64,000 bases of DNA from Legionella nautarum (GTDB taxonomy: Bacteria > Pseudomonadota > Gammaproteobacteria > Legionellales > Legionellaceae), in assembly GCF_001467895.1 (NCBI RefSeq), contig NZ_LNYO01000013.1, forward strand, positions 476,686-540,685, written 5' to 3'. Each line of letters begins with the position of its first letter. The stretch's first letter is position 1. The notes below the pieces were generated by a model that was not told where the DNA came from, searched no databases, and saw only the letters and a program-made list of their open reading frames with translations. Positions 45,173-55,356 of the stretch are shown one piece after another. Position numbers and translations under genes: made by a program.

Positions 45173-45367
45173 ATGAGCTTGCGAAGAGAATATGATGATC
45201 ACCATTCTTTTTCCGAATATTCCTATGAAGATGAAGAGGATCAAGAAAAATTAAGCCATAAAAGGCAAGTACGAAAGGCGCTTGAAGAAAAACTTGAGCG
45301 TAAACGCTTAAAAGAAGAATTCGATGAATTAGATGGTGAATTTGATTGGGATGAGCTTGATCGCTAG
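45173..45367 (+). CDS. Small acidic/basic charged protein (PA3496-like)
   Basis: 64 residues after a GGAGG site. Entirely charged: an N-terminal acidic stretch (YSYEDEEDQEK), a basic coiled segment (HKRQVRKALEEKLERKRLKEE) and an acidic end (DELDGEFDWDELDR). This resembles the small gammaproteobacterial proteins annotated as PA3496-family putative envelope integrity proteins; the match is from recall of the pattern. Cytosolic by composition, function unknown. Convergent with folD, with a short inverted repeat (CTTGATC/GATCAAG) over its stop codon. Confidence 0.7.
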   Translation: MSLRREYDDHHSFSEYSYEDEEDQEKLSHKRQVRKALEEKLERKRLKEEFDELDGEFDWDELDR

Positions 45368-45390
45368 TTAAGATCAAGTCAGTCCTCAAA

Positions 45391-46251
45391 TTAGCTAGGT
45401 GGCAAGTGATAATTCGCAGCTAAAAGCGTATTTTGTAATAAAGTAGCAATTGTCATTGGGCCTACACCGCCGGGCACTGGGGTTATCCAGGCAACAATAT
45501 CCTTAGCCCTTTCGAAATCCACATCCCCACGTAATTTTCCGTCAGCTAAACGGTGCATGCCTACATCGACGATAATTTGTTTCTCGCTTAACCAATTAAC
45601 ATCCAGAACATCTTGAACCCCAGTAGCAACGACAATGATCTCAGCAGCACGTACATATTTTTCCAAGTTTGAGGTAAACCGATGACAAATACTCACTGTT
45701 GATGCGGCCAATAAAAATTCCATTGCCATGGGGCGGCCAACAATATTTGAGGCACCAATAACTAAGGTGCTTACACCAACTAGAGGTATTTGGTAGTAGG
45801 ATAATAAATGAATGATTCCATAGGGAGTGCAAGGTCTGAGTAGAGGATTTCGTTGTACGAGACGGCCGATGTTATAAGGATGAAACCCATCCACATCCTT
45901 TGTTGGGCTGATGCACTCAATTATTTTGTTGGAATCAATGGAATCAGGTAAAGGTAATTGAACGAGAATGCCGTCTACTTCCTCTGAATGGTTTAATTGG
46001 TCAATTAACTCAAGTAATTCGTTCTCAGAAGTGCTTTCCGGTAAATCATAGTCATAGGAATTAAAGCCAACCTCAAAGCAGGCTTTACGTTTGTTAGCGA
46101 CATAAATGTTCGAGGCCGGATCACTTCCCACTAAAATGACTGCTAAGCCGGGTGCTTTTTTCCCTTGTTCTAATCGATTGGCTACAGCTTCTTTAATAGC
46201 CTCTTTAAGTTGTGCTGCTGCTTTTTTACCATCTAAGAGTAATGCTGTCAT
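45391..46251 (-). CDS. folD: Bifunctional methylene-THF dehydrogenase/cyclohydrolase
   Basis: One-carbon metabolism: interconverts 5,10-methylene-, methenyl- and 10-formyl-tetrahydrofolate with NADP. 286 residues, usual length. The catalytic region has SNIYVANKRKACFEVGF near 48 (the YxxxK lysine), DGILVQLPLPDSI near 95 and KDVDGFHP near 117. The NADP site is TLVIGASNIVGRPMAMEFLL near 162, and the C-terminus carries ITPVPGGVGPMTIATLL. Monocistronic, convergent with the small charged gene. Confidence 0.97.
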   Translation of the reverse strand: MTALLLDGKKAAAQLKEAIKEAVANRLEQGKKAPGLAVILVGSDPASNIYVANKRKACFEVGFNSYDYDLPESTSENELLELIDQLNHSEEVDGILVQLPLPDSIDSNKIIECISPTKDVDGFHPYNIGRLVQRNPLLRPCTPYGIIHLLSYYQIPLVGVSTLVIGASNIVGRPMAMEFLLAASTVSICHRFTSNLEKYVRAAEIIVVATGVQDVLDVNWLSEKQIIVDVGMHRLADGKLRGDVDFERAKDIVAWITPVPGGVGPMTIATLLQNTLLAANYHLPPS

Positions 46252-46585
46252 TTTTTATATGAAGAAAGATTTTGAGTGTAAAATTATGAAATACTGTGAC
46301 ACGATATGCAATGAAATTCGCATCTCTTTATGGTCATGTCTATATATTAGCCACTTTTGCGCTATAAATAGCGTATGTGCTCGAAGCCCCATTCTAACTA
46401 GCCTCTTTGAAAAAAGATAGTTTAAACCAAAATACCCAGCCCAACGCTGCAATTGTTAGCGGAGACATCGATAGGACGCAGGAGCAAGTCCCAATTGTTT
46501 TATCTAGTACTATGAAATACCAAGAGAAATCTAGACAAAACTATTGGGGTGTTATACATTGGCCATTTTCCAGCAGGAAATGCTA
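46252..46585. other. Divergent promoter region between folD and truA
   Basis: 334 bp with no gene seen. It contains a short palindrome CGCTAT-AA-ATAGCG at 46360-46373. Both divergent promoters must be here. No trp leader peptide or attenuator hairpin is apparent ahead of truA-trpFBA. Confidence 0.45.
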
Positions 46586-47374
46586 ATGCGTATTGCCTTA
46601 GGGGTTGAATACGATGGTAGCCAGTATCATGGCTGGCAAGCGCAGACTGGCCTGCACACGGTTCAGCAAGTTTTAGAGCATGCCTTAACGAAAGTAGCGG
46701 ACTCTGAGACTAGTATTGTCTGTGCTGGCAGGACCGATACAGGTGTTCATGCAACAAACCAGATTATTCATTTTGATTGCGAAAAGGAACGGACTATCCG
46801 TTCATGGATTCATGGGGCTAATTCATTTTTACCTAAGGATGTTTGTGTAAAATGGGGTCGTGAAATGCCAGATAATTTTCACGCGCGCTATTCCGCTTTA
46901 TCACGGCGTTATAGGTACATTATATATAATTCGCCTATTCGTCCGGCGCTGTTGCGATCTAATGTGACTTGGCAATATCGGCAATTGGATCACAAAACAA
47001 TGCAAGAAGCTGGTCAGCATTTAATAGGTGAAAACGACTATACCTCTTTTCGTTCAGTAGAATGTCAGTCAAATACACCAATGCGCAATGTCCATCAACT
47101 ACAGGTGACGCGCACAGGTGATTTGGTAATGATTGATATCACTGCGAATGCTTTCTTACATCATATGGTAAGGAATATTGCAGGTGTATTGATGGCAGTG
47201 GGTTCTGGAAAAAGGACCTCTAGCTGGGTGCAAGAGGTTTTACAGGCAAAAGATAGACGACTTGGCGCGGAAACGGCGCCCCCCTATGGTTTATACTTAG
47301 TAGGGGTTTCCTATCCAAAAGATTTTGGTGTAATACAAACCAATCCAGGGCCTCTATTTCTTTGGGAGCGCTAA
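46586..47374 (+). CDS. truA: tRNA pseudouridine(38-40) synthase
   Basis: Makes pseudouridine at positions 38-40 of the tRNA anticodon arm. 262 residues from the ATG at 46586, with AGGA 7 nt upstream; other in-frame ATGs lie at 46580 and earlier. Landmarks are VEYDGSQYHGWQAQ near 6, the catalytic Asp in CAGRTDTGVHATNQI near 47, FHARYSALSRRYRYII near 97 and NAFLHHMVRNIAGVLM near 192. trpF starts immediately after its stop (TAA then GTG), an arrangement also seen in Pseudomonas relatives. Confidence 0.96.
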   Translation: MRIALGVEYDGSQYHGWQAQTGLHTVQQVLEHALTKVADSETSIVCAGRTDTGVHATNQIIHFDCEKERTIRSWIHGANSFLPKDVCVKWGREMPDNFHARYSALSRRYRYIIYNSPIRPALLRSNVTWQYRQLDHKTMQEAGQHLIGENDYTSFRSVECQSNTPMRNVHQLQVTRTGDLVMIDITANAFLHHMVRNIAGVLMAVGSGKRTSSWVQEVLQAKDRRLGAETAPPYGLYLVGVSYPKDFGVIQTNPGPLFLWER

Positions 47375-48004
47375 GTGACTAATACGCGAATGCGAATCAA
47401 AATGTGTGGGATGACCCGCGAAGAAGATATTGCCTATGCTGCAGAACTTGGAGTTGATGCAGTTGGACTTATTTTTTATCCGCAAAGCCCACGTTGTGTT
47501 TCGCTTACTCAAGCAAAAAAAATATTACGTCAACTCCCTTTATTTGTGGACGCCGTGGCGGTTCTAGTCAATCCTTCATCTTTGCTAGTGGATGAAATTG
47601 TTAACGAATTACCCATTGTTTGGCTACAGTTTCATGGTGAAGAATCCCCAGAGTTTTGCAGCCAATTTAAAAAGCCTTATATCAAAGCGTTACAGGTAAG
47701 TACTGCGGCATCTATTTATAAATGCAGCGCAGACTATACAGAAGCGTCAGCTATTCTTTTAGACACGCCATCCGACCATAGTTATGGTGGCACAGGGAAG
47801 ACCTTTGATTGGGGACTTATTCCACGAAATCTTGATAAGCCCTTTATTTTATCTGGTGGATTGAATCCAACTAACGTTGGCCCAGCTGTCAATAAATGTT
47901 TTCCTTATGCAGTGGATGTCTGCAGTGGGATTGAATCATCTCATGGAATTAAGGATCACGACAAAATGAGTCAATTTGTATCTGCGTTACGGGGGGAAAA
48001 ATGA
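47375..48004 (+). CDS. trpF: Phosphoribosylanthranilate isomerase
   Basis: Third step of tryptophan biosynthesis from anthranilate (PRA to CdRP), a TIM barrel. 209 residues from a GTG at 47375 that follows the truA stop, with GGGAG in the end of truA; an ATG at 47390 is an alternative. The catalytic Cys is in [13 protein letters not shown] and the Asp in [28 protein letters not shown] near 31 and [15 protein letters not shown] near 155 are family blocks. It overlaps trpB by four bases. Confidence 0.96.
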   Translation: MTNTRMRIKMCGMTREEDIAYAAELGVDAVGLIFYPQSPRCVSLTQAKKILRQLPLFVDAVAVLVNPSSLLVDEIVNELPIVWLQFHGEESPEFCSQFKKPYIKALQVSTAASIYKCSADYTEASAILLDTPSDHSYGGTGKTFDWGLIPRNLDKPFILSGGLNPTNVGPAVNKCFPYAVDVCSGIESSHGIKDHDKMSQFVSALRGEK

Positions 48005-49200
48005 CTGAGAAAGAACTTCCTGATGAGCATGGCCATTTTGGGCCTTACGGGGGTATGTTTGTAGCCGATACTTTGGTTCATGCGCTGGAAGAGTTAAAAA
48101 ATGCGTATCAGCATTATAGCAACGATCCAGATTTTTTGGCTGAATTCACTGCCGAGCTATCAGACTATGTTGGTCGTGCTACACCGCTATATCACGCCGA
48201 ACACCTCTCGGCTCGCATAGGTGGTGCGCAAATTTTTTTAAAGCGAGAAGATCTGAATCACACTGGCGCGCACAAAATTAATAACACAGTGGGGCAAGCT
48301 TTACTTGCTAAGCGCATGGGGAAAACTCGAATTATTGCTGAAACTGGCGCAGGGCAGCATGGTGTTGCTTCAGCAACGGTTGCTGCAAAGCTGGGTTTAG
48401 AGTGTGTGGTTTACATGGGTTCTGAAGATATTAAACGGCAATCTTCGAATGTTTATCGAATGAAACTCTTAGGCGCAGAAGTTGTCCCCGTCACTTCAGG
48501 CTCTAAAACCTTGAAAGATGCTTTAAATGAAGCAATGCGTGATTGGGTTGCTCATGTTGACGACACTTTTTATATTATTGGCACAGTAGCCGGTCCGCAT
48601 CCTTATCCGCAAATGGTTCGCGATTTTCAATCAATTATTGGTCGTGAAGCGAGAGCGCAGATTTTGGAAAAAACAGGACAGCTTCCCGATGCCTTGGTGG
48701 CTTGTGTTGGCGGTGGCTCGAATGCTATTGGCTTGTTTTATCCTTTTTTACAAGATAAATCAGTGGCAATTTATGGTGTTGAGGCGTCTGGTAAAGGCTT
48801 GGAAACCGGGCAGCATGCCGCTTCATTAATTGCAGGTAAACCGGGTATTTTACATGGTAATCGTACTTATTTACTCTGCGATGAGCATGGTCAAATTATA
48901 GATACTCACTCCATCTCAGCAGGGCTCGATTATCCTGGTGTGGGACCTGAACATGCTTATCTTAAAGATATTGGCAGAGTAAGTTATGTGCCAATTAATG
49001 ATGAAGAAGCGCTGGATGCTTTTCGTACCCTAACTCGAGTTGAAGGAATTATTCCAGCATTAGAATCTAGCCATGCGGTTGCTTATGCTATGAAGCTTGC
49101 TAAGACGATGGAACCATCGCAACGAATTATCGTCAATTTATCCGGTCGGGGCGATAAAGATATGCATACTGTTGCCAGTATCGATAATTTATCACTGTAG
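48001..49200 (+). CDS. trpB: Tryptophan synthase beta subunit
   Basis: PLP enzyme that condenses indole (channelled from TrpA) with serine. 399 residues. [18 protein letters not shown] opens the protein, the PLP-binding Lys is in [18 protein letters not shown] near 85, [12 protein letters not shown] near 112 holds the catalytic Glu, and the phosphate cup is [14 protein letters not shown] near 235. The ATG overlaps the trpF stop, and trpA follows after 15 bp, so the partner subunits are coexpressed. Confidence 0.98.
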   Translation: MTEKELPDEHGHFGPYGGMFVADTLVHALEELKNAYQHYSNDPDFLAEFTAELSDYVGRATPLYHAEHLSARIGGAQIFLKREDLNHTGAHKINNTVGQALLAKRMGKTRIIAETGAGQHGVASATVAAKLGLECVVYMGSEDIKRQSSNVYRMKLLGAEVVPVTSGSKTLKDALNEAMRDWVAHVDDTFYIIGTVAGPHPYPQMVRDFQSIIGREARAQILEKTGQLPDALVACVGGGSNAIGLFYPFLQDKSVAIYGVEASGKGLETGQHAASLIAGKPGILHGNRTYLLCDEHGQIIDTHSISAGLDYPGVGPEHAYLKDIGRVSYVPINDEEALDAFRTLTRVEGIIPALESSHAVAYAMKLAKTMEPSQRIIVNLSGRGDKDMHTVASIDNLSL

Positions 49201-49215
49201 TTTAAAGGGTATTCT

Positions 49216-50019
49216 ATGAATCGAATTGATAAAACCTTAGCACAATTGCAGGCGAGTGGTAAAAAGATGTTAAGCCCCTATATTACCGCGGGCGACCCAC
49301 ATCCAGAAATGACTATTTCATTGATGCACGAGCTGGTCGCTGCGGGTGCAGACATTTTGGAAATTGGAATTCCTTTTTCAGACCCTATGGCTGAAGGCAC
49401 AGTAATTCAGGCAGCGATGGAGCGGGCTTTAGCTTATAATGTGAGTTGCGACAATGTATTGGAAATGATTCATAAATTTCGCGAACGCAATCAGGATACT
49501 CCGATTGTATTGATGGGTTATTTAAATCCAATTGAACAATATGGTTATGAAGCCTTTGCCAAACGAGCTAAGCAAGTAGGGGTTGATGGTACAATACTTG
49601 TGGATTTACCTCCAGAAGAAAGCGATGCGATAGCCCCCATTTGGAATGCCTACGATTTACATAGTATCTACTTATGTTCACCGACCACTTCTGATGAACG
49701 CATGGCGATGATTGATCAATATGGAAATGGCTATCTTTATTATGTGTCCTTAAAAGGGGTGACGGGATCAAGTGATATAGATTTAAACAAAGTAAAAGAG
49801 CTGTATCGCTATAGAAAATCTCAAACTCAATTGCCGCTCATGGTGGGTTTTGGGATTAAGACTCCAGCAATGGCTGCAGATGTAGCTGAATTTGCGGATG
49901 GAGTGATTGTGGGAGCAGCCCTGATTAGTCGCATTTTTGAAGCTTATAATGCTTCAGAAAATGCTTTAGCAGCTGGCGCTTCTTTAATACGTGATATGCG
50001 ATCAGCGATGGATAATTAA
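49216..50019 (+). CDS. trpA: Tryptophan synthase alpha subunit
   Basis: Cleaves indole-3-glycerol phosphate to indole and G3P and forms the alpha2-beta2 complex with TrpB. 267 residues, TIM barrel. Catalytic Glu in ILEIGIPFSDPMAEGTVIQ near 50 and Asp in DGTILVDLPPEE near 123; the mobile loop STTSDERM-like text reads SPTTSDERMAMI near 155 and GVTGSSD near 179 follows. The anthranilate-forming genes trpE, G, D and C are not in the window. Confidence 0.98.
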   Translation: MNRIDKTLAQLQASGKKMLSPYITAGDPHPEMTISLMHELVAAGADILEIGIPFSDPMAEGTVIQAAMERALAYNVSCDNVLEMIHKFRERNQDTPIVLMGYLNPIEQYGYEAFAKRAKQVGVDGTILVDLPPEESDAIAPIWNAYDLHSIYLCSPTTSDERMAMIDQYGNGYLYYVSLKGVTGSSDIDLNKVKELYRYRKSQTQLPLMVGFGIKTPAMAADVAEFADGVIVGAALISRIFEAYNASENALAAGASLIRDMRSAMDN

Positions 50020-50030
50020 CGGAAACGATT

Positions 50031-51686
50031 ATGACAGAAAGCAGTGAGAAAAGACCCCATTTTATACGTCAACTAGTCATAGATGAACTCGCAAGTGGTA
50101 AGCATCAAGAGCTAATCACCCGGTTTCCACCCGAACCAAATGGTTATTTACATGTGGGGCATGCAAAATCAATTTGCTTGAATTTTGGCTTGGCAGAAGA
50201 ATTTAAAGGACGTTGCTATTTACGTTTTGATGATACAAACCCAATTAAAGAAGAAGAGGAATACGTCAATGCCATCATCGACGATGTCCGTTGGCTGGGT
50301 TTTGAATGGTGTGAGCTAACCCATTCGTCTGATTATTATCAGCAACTTTATGACTACGCGGTTGATCTGATCAAGCAAGGTAAAGCCTATGTTGATAGTT
50401 TGAGTATGGAGGAAATCCGTGCCTATCGGGGCACTTTGCAAGAGCCTGGGCGTGATAGTCCTTATCGTAACCGTTCGGTAGAGGAAAATCTTGATTTATT
50501 TACTCGTATGAAAGCAGGTGAGTTTGCTGACGGAACGCATGTCTTACGTGCTCGTATCAATATGCAGTCAGCTAATGTGAACCTGCGTGATCCGGTGATT
50601 TATCGTATTCGCCATGCTTATCACCAACGTACAGGTGACGCTTGGTGCATTTATCCTATGTATGATTATGCGCATCCCATATCAGATGCTTTAGAAAAAG
50701 TTACCCACTCGCTTTGTACTCTCGAGTTTCAAGATCATCGACCTCTATATGATTGGTTTGTTGATAATTTAAGGGTACCCGCAAAACCAATCCAAACGGA
50801 ATTTGCACGTCTTAACTTATCACATACAGTTACTTCTAAACGCAAATTGCGAGAACTAGTGGAACAAAAGATTGTTGAGGGTTGGGATGATCCACGCTTA
50901 CCCACTTTGCGTGGCATGCGCAAAAGAGGTTATCCACCAGCAGCAATTAAGCACTTCTGTGAACTAATTGGCATTTCACGCAGTGATTCAGTGATTGATA
51001 TGTCCCTGCTCGAAGATTGTGTTCGTGCTGAATTAAACAATAACGCAAAGCGGGCAATGTGTGTACTTGAGCCTTTAAAAGTGGTTATCGAAAATTATCC
51101 TGAAGGGAAAGTTGAAAATTTAGTGGCACCATTTCATCCCCAGGATCCAAATGCCGGTAGTCGCACGATTCCTTTCAGCCGCGAAATTTATATTGAGCAA
51201 AGCGATTTTATGGAAGATCCACCTAAAAAATACTTCCGTTTATCGCCCGGAGCGGAAGTGCGTTTAAGACATAGCTATGTTATTCGTTGCAATGAAGTAA
51301 TTCGTGATGCGCAAGGTCAAGTGGTTGAGCTTCGTTGTAGCTATGATGAAGAAACTTTAGGAAAAAACCCCAGTGATAGAAAAGTGAAGGGCGTTATTCA
51401 TTGGGTGTCTTGCCAGCATGCTTTTCCAGTAAAAATTTACCAATATGATCGTTTATTTAATGATCCTAATCCGGGGCGTGAAAAAGATTTTCTCCAGTTT
51501 TTGAATCCAGATTCCTTAGCGGTTCAGCAAGGATTTTGTGAACCCTCATTGTTAGCAGAGGCTTTGTATGAAGTGTTTCAATTCGAGCGTCTTGGCTATT
51601 ATGCGGTTAATCAAGTGGATAACAATCAGGTCACTGCTTTTCACCGAGTTGTCGGGCTTAAAGATACCTGGGGAAAAATGAGCTAA
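50031..51686 (+). CDS. glnS: Glutaminyl-tRNA synthetase
   Basis: Class Ib aminoacyl-tRNA synthetase charging tRNA-Gln directly. 551 residues, the E. coli size. The HIGH box is in RFPPEPNGYLHVGHAKSI near 31-45 and the KMSKS-type loop is VTSKRKL near 263. LEDCVRAELNNNAKRAM near 325 starts the anticodon-binding barrels. It starts 11 bp after trpA, and cysS follows 9 bp after it, so the synthetases are likely read from the same transcript as truA-trpFBA. Confidence 0.98.
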   Translation: MTESSEKRPHFIRQLVIDELASGKHQELITRFPPEPNGYLHVGHAKSICLNFGLAEEFKGRCYLRFDDTNPIKEEEEYVNAIIDDVRWLGFEWCELTHSSDYYQQLYDYAVDLIKQGKAYVDSLSMEEIRAYRGTLQEPGRDSPYRNRSVEENLDLFTRMKAGEFADGTHVLRARINMQSANVNLRDPVIYRIRHAYHQRTGDAWCIYPMYDYAHPISDALEKVTHSLCTLEFQDHRPLYDWFVDNLRVPAKPIQTEFARLNLSHTVTSKRKLRELVEQKIVEGWDDPRLPTLRGMRKRGYPPAAIKHFCELIGISRSDSVIDMSLLEDCVRAELNNNAKRAMCVLEPLKVVIENYPEGKVENLVAPFHPQDPNAGSRTIPFSREIYIEQSDFMEDPPKKYFRLSPGAEVRLRHSYVIRCNEVIRDAQGQVVELRCSYDEETLGKNPSDRKVKGVIHWVSCQHAFPVKIYQYDRLFNDPNPGREKDFLQFLNPDSLAVQQGFCEPSLLAEALYEVFQFERLGYYAVNQVDNNQVTAFHRVVGLKDTWGKMS

Positions 51687-51695
51687 GGGGAAGGC

Positions 51696-53066
51696 ATGTT
51701 AAATCTTTATAATTCATTAACTCGATCAAAAGAGGAATTTAAGCCAATCAAACCTGGTAAGATTGGCATCTATGTTTGTGGCATAACAGTCTATGACCGT
51801 TGCCATTTAGGCCATGCACGATCAATGGTTTGTTTTGACGTGATGGTAAGGTTTTTGCGTGCTCAAGGTTATGAGGTAACCTATGTACGTAATATTACCG
51901 ATATCGATGATAAAATTATTATTCGTGCTAATGAGCGAGGGGTCTCGATAGATGAGTTAACGGCTCAATACATCAATGCCATGCATGACGATGCTCGTGC
52001 CTTAAATATTTTGCCTCCTGATATAGAACCTCGTGCAACAGCTCATATTGACTCCATCATTCAACTCATCAAGCGCTTAATTGATAAAGGTTATGCTTAT
52101 CTGAGTGATAATGCTGATGTTTGTTATCAGGTCGACCAGTTTAAAGATTACGGCAAATTAGCCCATAAAGATCTTGATGGATTAATGGCGGGTGCCCGTG
52201 TTGATGTAGTAAAAGAAAAGCGTTCCCCACTTGATTTTGTTTTGTGGAAAAAAGCAAAACCTGGTGAACCCAGTTGGCCTTCGCCCTGGGGCAATGGACG
52301 ACCAGGATGGCATATTGAATGTTCCGCTATGGCTATGCATGAGCTTGGCGAGCAATTTGATATTCATGGCGGTGGCCTAGATTTACAATTTCCTCATCAT
52401 GAAAATGAAATTGCGCAAAGTGAGGCGGCCAGTGGTAAATGCTTCGCGAATTATTGGCTTCATGTCGGTATGTTGCAGGTTAATAATGAAAAAATGGCAA
52501 AATCTGTAGGTAATTTTTTTACAATTGAAGATGTTTTAAAACAACATCATCCAGAAGTAGTACGTTATTTTCTCCTGAGTAGCCACTATCGAAGCCCTCT
52601 GAACTACTCTGAAGAAAATTTACTTAATGCCAATAAAGCACTCACGCGGCTTTATCAATCGATTAAAGATTTTGCTGAGGTGAAAACAGATGCTGAATTA
52701 GCTAGTCCTTGGCTTGAACAATTTAACTCAGCAATGAATGATGATTTCAATACGCCAGTTGCTTTGTCTATTTTGTTTCAGTTAAGTCATGAACTTAATA
52801 AGAGCAATTCCGCGCAACTCGCCTCTACTTTAAAACATCTCGCTGAAACTTTAGGACTACTACAAACCTCGCCCGAGGCTTTTCTACAGGCTGGTTTGCA
52901 TGATGAAGCTAAAAATCAGATAGAAAAATTAATTCAAGAACGGTTAAAAGCGAGAGAAAGCCGAAACTGGACTAGAGCCGATGAAATCAGAAATCTATTG
53001 ACCCAGCAGGGAATTGAATTAGAAGACAGTGCCAGTGGCACGACTTGGCGTCGGCGGGCTGAGTAG
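51696..53066 (+). CDS. cysS: Cysteinyl-tRNA synthetase
   Basis: 456 residues, class Ia synthetase. The zinc/cysteine-sensing Cys and HIGH box are in [18 protein letters not shown] near 27-43, further zinc ligands in [11 protein letters not shown] near 202 and [13 protein letters not shown] near 227, and the KMSKS loop is [13 protein letters not shown] near 263. [15 protein letters not shown] near the end is the conserved tRNA-contacting helix. Last gene of the run. The following 114 bp hold only a short repeat-like fragment (53095-53160). Confidence 0.98.
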   Translation: MLNLYNSLTRSKEEFKPIKPGKIGIYVCGITVYDRCHLGHARSMVCFDVMVRFLRAQGYEVTYVRNITDIDDKIIIRANERGVSIDELTAQYINAMHDDARALNILPPDIEPRATAHIDSIIQLIKRLIDKGYAYLSDNADVCYQVDQFKDYGKLAHKDLDGLMAGARVDVVKEKRSPLDFVLWKKAKPGEPSWPSPWGNGRPGWHIECSAMAMHELGEQFDIHGGGLDLQFPHHENEIAQSEAASGKCFANYWLHVGMLQVNNEKMAKSVGNFFTIEDVLKQHHPEVVRYFLLSSHYRSPLNYSEENLLNANKALTRLYQSIKDFAEVKTDAELASPWLEQFNSAMNDDFNTPVALSILFQLSHELNKSNSAQLASTLKHLAETLGLLQTSPEAFLQAGLHDEAKNQIEKLIQERLKARESRNWTRADEIRNLLTQQGIELEDSASGTTWRRRAE

Positions 53067-53180
53067 ATCTGGCTAAGCAGACCCAATAATAAGTTGAAAT
53101 CAACAGAGCATTCAGATTTCCCGCGTAAGCGTCATGCGAGCGCAAGAGAAATCTCAAGCAAAAATCCTGATGGTGTCCAA

Positions 53181-53615
53181 TTATCGATTAAGAAGGATTT
53201 CAATTTCAAAAAACGCCTCTTCTATTTGTTCTTTGGCTTCCGCTGTTATTTTCTGAGAACTAAAAAAATCAGGAGTGACGGTTAAAGAGGCTGCTGATTT
53301 TGCAGCATAATAGCTCAAGGGCTTAACCCCTCGGGGCTTATGTTTTTCATTTTCTTCTAAAATTGTATTTAGAGCTGATTCTGTTAAATAAGTGCACTGG
53401 CCTCGTAGTTCTATAAATTTTTCACGGCTCATAAAAATTTCAGTAAACTGTATGTTCTTAGGTTCACAGTTCACAGTCTTAGCCAAGGATAAAGCTATTT
53501 CTTTAATTTTAGGTAAGGGCAAAACTAGCCCCCCCACAAAATACTCTGCTTTATTAACTTTTTCAGTAGAGGCTTCCTCAAGATGTCGTGGCCATTTAAA
53601 CATATAAATACGCAT
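53181..53615 (-). CDS. Hypothetical protein
   Basis: 144 residues from the ATG at 53615; an in-frame start at 53633 adds six residues. Soluble mixed alpha/beta, with no signal peptide. Residues 25-70 have a strand-helix pattern (KAEYFVGGLVLPLPKIKEIAL) and the tail is an acidic helix (AEAKEQIEEAFFEIEILLNR). Not recognised. Same strand as the TPR gene upstream, with a 67 bp gap. No basis for a function. Confidence 0.6.
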   Translation of the reverse strand: MRIYMFKWPRHLEEASTEKVNKAEYFVGGLVLPLPKIKEIALSLAKTVNCEPKNIQFTEIFMSREKFIELRGQCTYLTESALNTILEENEKHKPRGVKPLSYYAAKSAASLTVTPDFFSSQKITAEAKEQIEEAFFEIEILLNR

Positions 53616-53682
53616 AAGATTCCATTTGCACAAAAAATAAATTACATGTGCAAAATTATAACTAAAACTTCTTAAGAAAATA

Positions 53683-55128
53683 TTAACTCCTTTTCCAATA
53701 GGCTCGTAAATAATCCCCTGCCGGTAAAAAAGACAAAGAGGGGGTCAATTCGGTAGAAATCTGTTTGTCTTGTGCTGATAAGGCTTGTTTTAAGTAAGTC
53801 TTGGCAAGTTTTATCTTGCCTCGCTGTTTCGCATCCTCTGCTTGAATCTCAAATTTAGCAATCTGGCAGGCTTGGTGGATATAAGGATCAGTTAAAGTAG
53901 TCGTATATTCAATTAAAGTATTAAGCCGAGTTAAGGTTTTTTGAATCGATTTTCCTTGATGAATCGCTAAAAAGCTGGCTGCTTGTAAGGCTCCACATTC
54001 CGTATAAGCTGACCAATATAAATTTTCATTCCTCTGGGCAATAGGTTGAATTTGCACAATAGGCATCTGCCAATCTTTAGTTGTGAGAACTTGGCGTGCC
54101 CACATGCGATAGTACCATTCTTTATACTGTAGTGCGGGATCTGACGCACTAATTTCGGCCATTTGTTTCACTAACAGATAGGCTTCCTTATTACGTTGCT
54201 TTTTCAAATAACCTTCTTGTAACCATTCCAAGGAATGATATTTATTTTCAGCATTGCAAGCATACAAAGGTTGATCATTTAAGAGTCGGCATAACTGATC
54301 GGCGGCTTTAACAGAGATTTGGTTTGCCAAAATATAATCATCCCAAAGTTCAAAACGACGATAAATATGTGCAGCCATGTGAGTAACATGAGAAGAAGAG
54401 CGCATTAATTTAAGCGCAATCTGAGCGGCAGGGAAGGCTTCCCTAGCAATCTTGGGAGAAGGGTTATCGTGATAATGTAAGTAGTAATGAACAACTCCCG
54501 GATGAGTAGGATATTTTGTGAATAAAAGATTAATTAGTTTTCTTCCTTTTTCAATGTATTGTTCACTGAGTTCGTAATTAGGAAAATCAGAAGCAATTCC
54601 TAATAAAGACAAGGCATAAAAAGAGGCTACATCAGGATCCCCAGGAAAACGTGCGTAAAATTGTTCCATTGCAAGCATATAGGCCTTATCGCGCTCAAAT
54701 AAGGGATTAGCGCTAAATAATTGCTGAGCAGCCTTTAGATAATATTGCTCTTTCTCGGTGATGGGATAGTGAGTTTTATTCGCAGCATAGCGGGCAAGTG
54801 TTTTTTGAGCGGCAATTAAATTTTCCGAATTCCAAATAGGCTGTTTATAGGCCATTGCTTCGCCCCAGTAACTCATTGCAAATTCAGGGTCGAGTTTTTG
54901 CGCTTGCTGGAATTGCTGGATTGCTAGATCGTACATAAACGAATGTAGGAATGCAGTTCCCAGTAAAAAATGTTCTTTAGCAAGCTCATTCTTGCTAGTC
55001 ACCTGTAAATTAACCTTACCTAGCACAATGGATTGTCTTAGGCTGCGAATATCTTTAAGGGCCTCATTAGCGTGGCCTAAATTATAAAATGCTATAAAAA
55101 ATGTTAGTAACAATAACCAGCGGTGCAT
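53683..55128 (-). CDS. Exported TPR-repeat protein
   Basis: 481 residues with a signal peptide (MHRWLLLLTFFIAFYNLGHA) and a body of tetratricopeptide-like helical pairs. The clearest repeat is near 48-80 (AKEHFLLGTAFLHSFMYDLA then IQQFQQAQKLDPEFAMSYWGEA). A conserved stretch HYYLHYHDNPSPKIAREAF with SHVTHMAAHIYRRFELWDDY near 215-265 is typical of a family of large exported TPR proteins of unknown role. The many His residues there could bind a metal, but this is only a possibility. Periplasmic scaffold is the safest reading. Confidence 0.78.
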   Translation of the reverse strand: MHRWLLLLTFFIAFYNLGHANEALKDIRSLRQSIVLGKVNLQVTSKNELAKEHFLLGTAFLHSFMYDLAIQQFQQAQKLDPEFAMSYWGEAMAYKQPIWNSENLIAAQKTLARYAANKTHYPITEKEQYYLKAAQQLFSANPLFERDKAYMLAMEQFYARFPGDPDVASFYALSLLGIASDFPNYELSEQYIEKGRKLINLLFTKYPTHPGVVHYYLHYHDNPSPKIAREAFPAAQIALKLMRSSSHVTHMAAHIYRRFELWDDYILANQISVKAADQLCRLLNDQPLYACNAENKYHSLEWLQEGYLKKQRNKEAYLLVKQMAEISASDPALQYKEWYYRMWARQVLTTKDWQMPIVQIQPIAQRNENLYWSAYTECGALQAASFLAIHQGKSIQKTLTRLNTLIEYTTTLTDPYIHQACQIAKFEIQAEDAKQRGKIKLAKTYLKQALSAQDKQISTELTPSLSFLPAGDYLRAYWKRS

Positions 55129-55356
55129 TGAATATTCCTATTGATTTAAATATGGTCAAATTGGCAAATTATACTTGTATATAAAGAAGAAGTGCAAATT
55201 ATCTAGATCTCGTAGAAATTTTTTCATCCCTAACTCGTTGATTTTAAAACAATGGCAAAATTTGAGCATAATTTATGCATATTTTAAGTTGTAAAACTCA
55301 GAAATTGAACTAAGTTTAAAATAATGAGGCAAATATTCCAGAAAGGAGCCGTGATA

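Noticed and set aside
46252-46585. Possible trp attenuator ahead of truA-trpFBA
   Set aside because: No tandem Trp codons and no alternative hairpins with a T-run were found; truA heads the unit.
53095-53160. GC-richer segment after cysS resembling a dispersed repeat
   Set aside because: No second copy was found in this window, so it cannot be called a repeat from the sequence alone.
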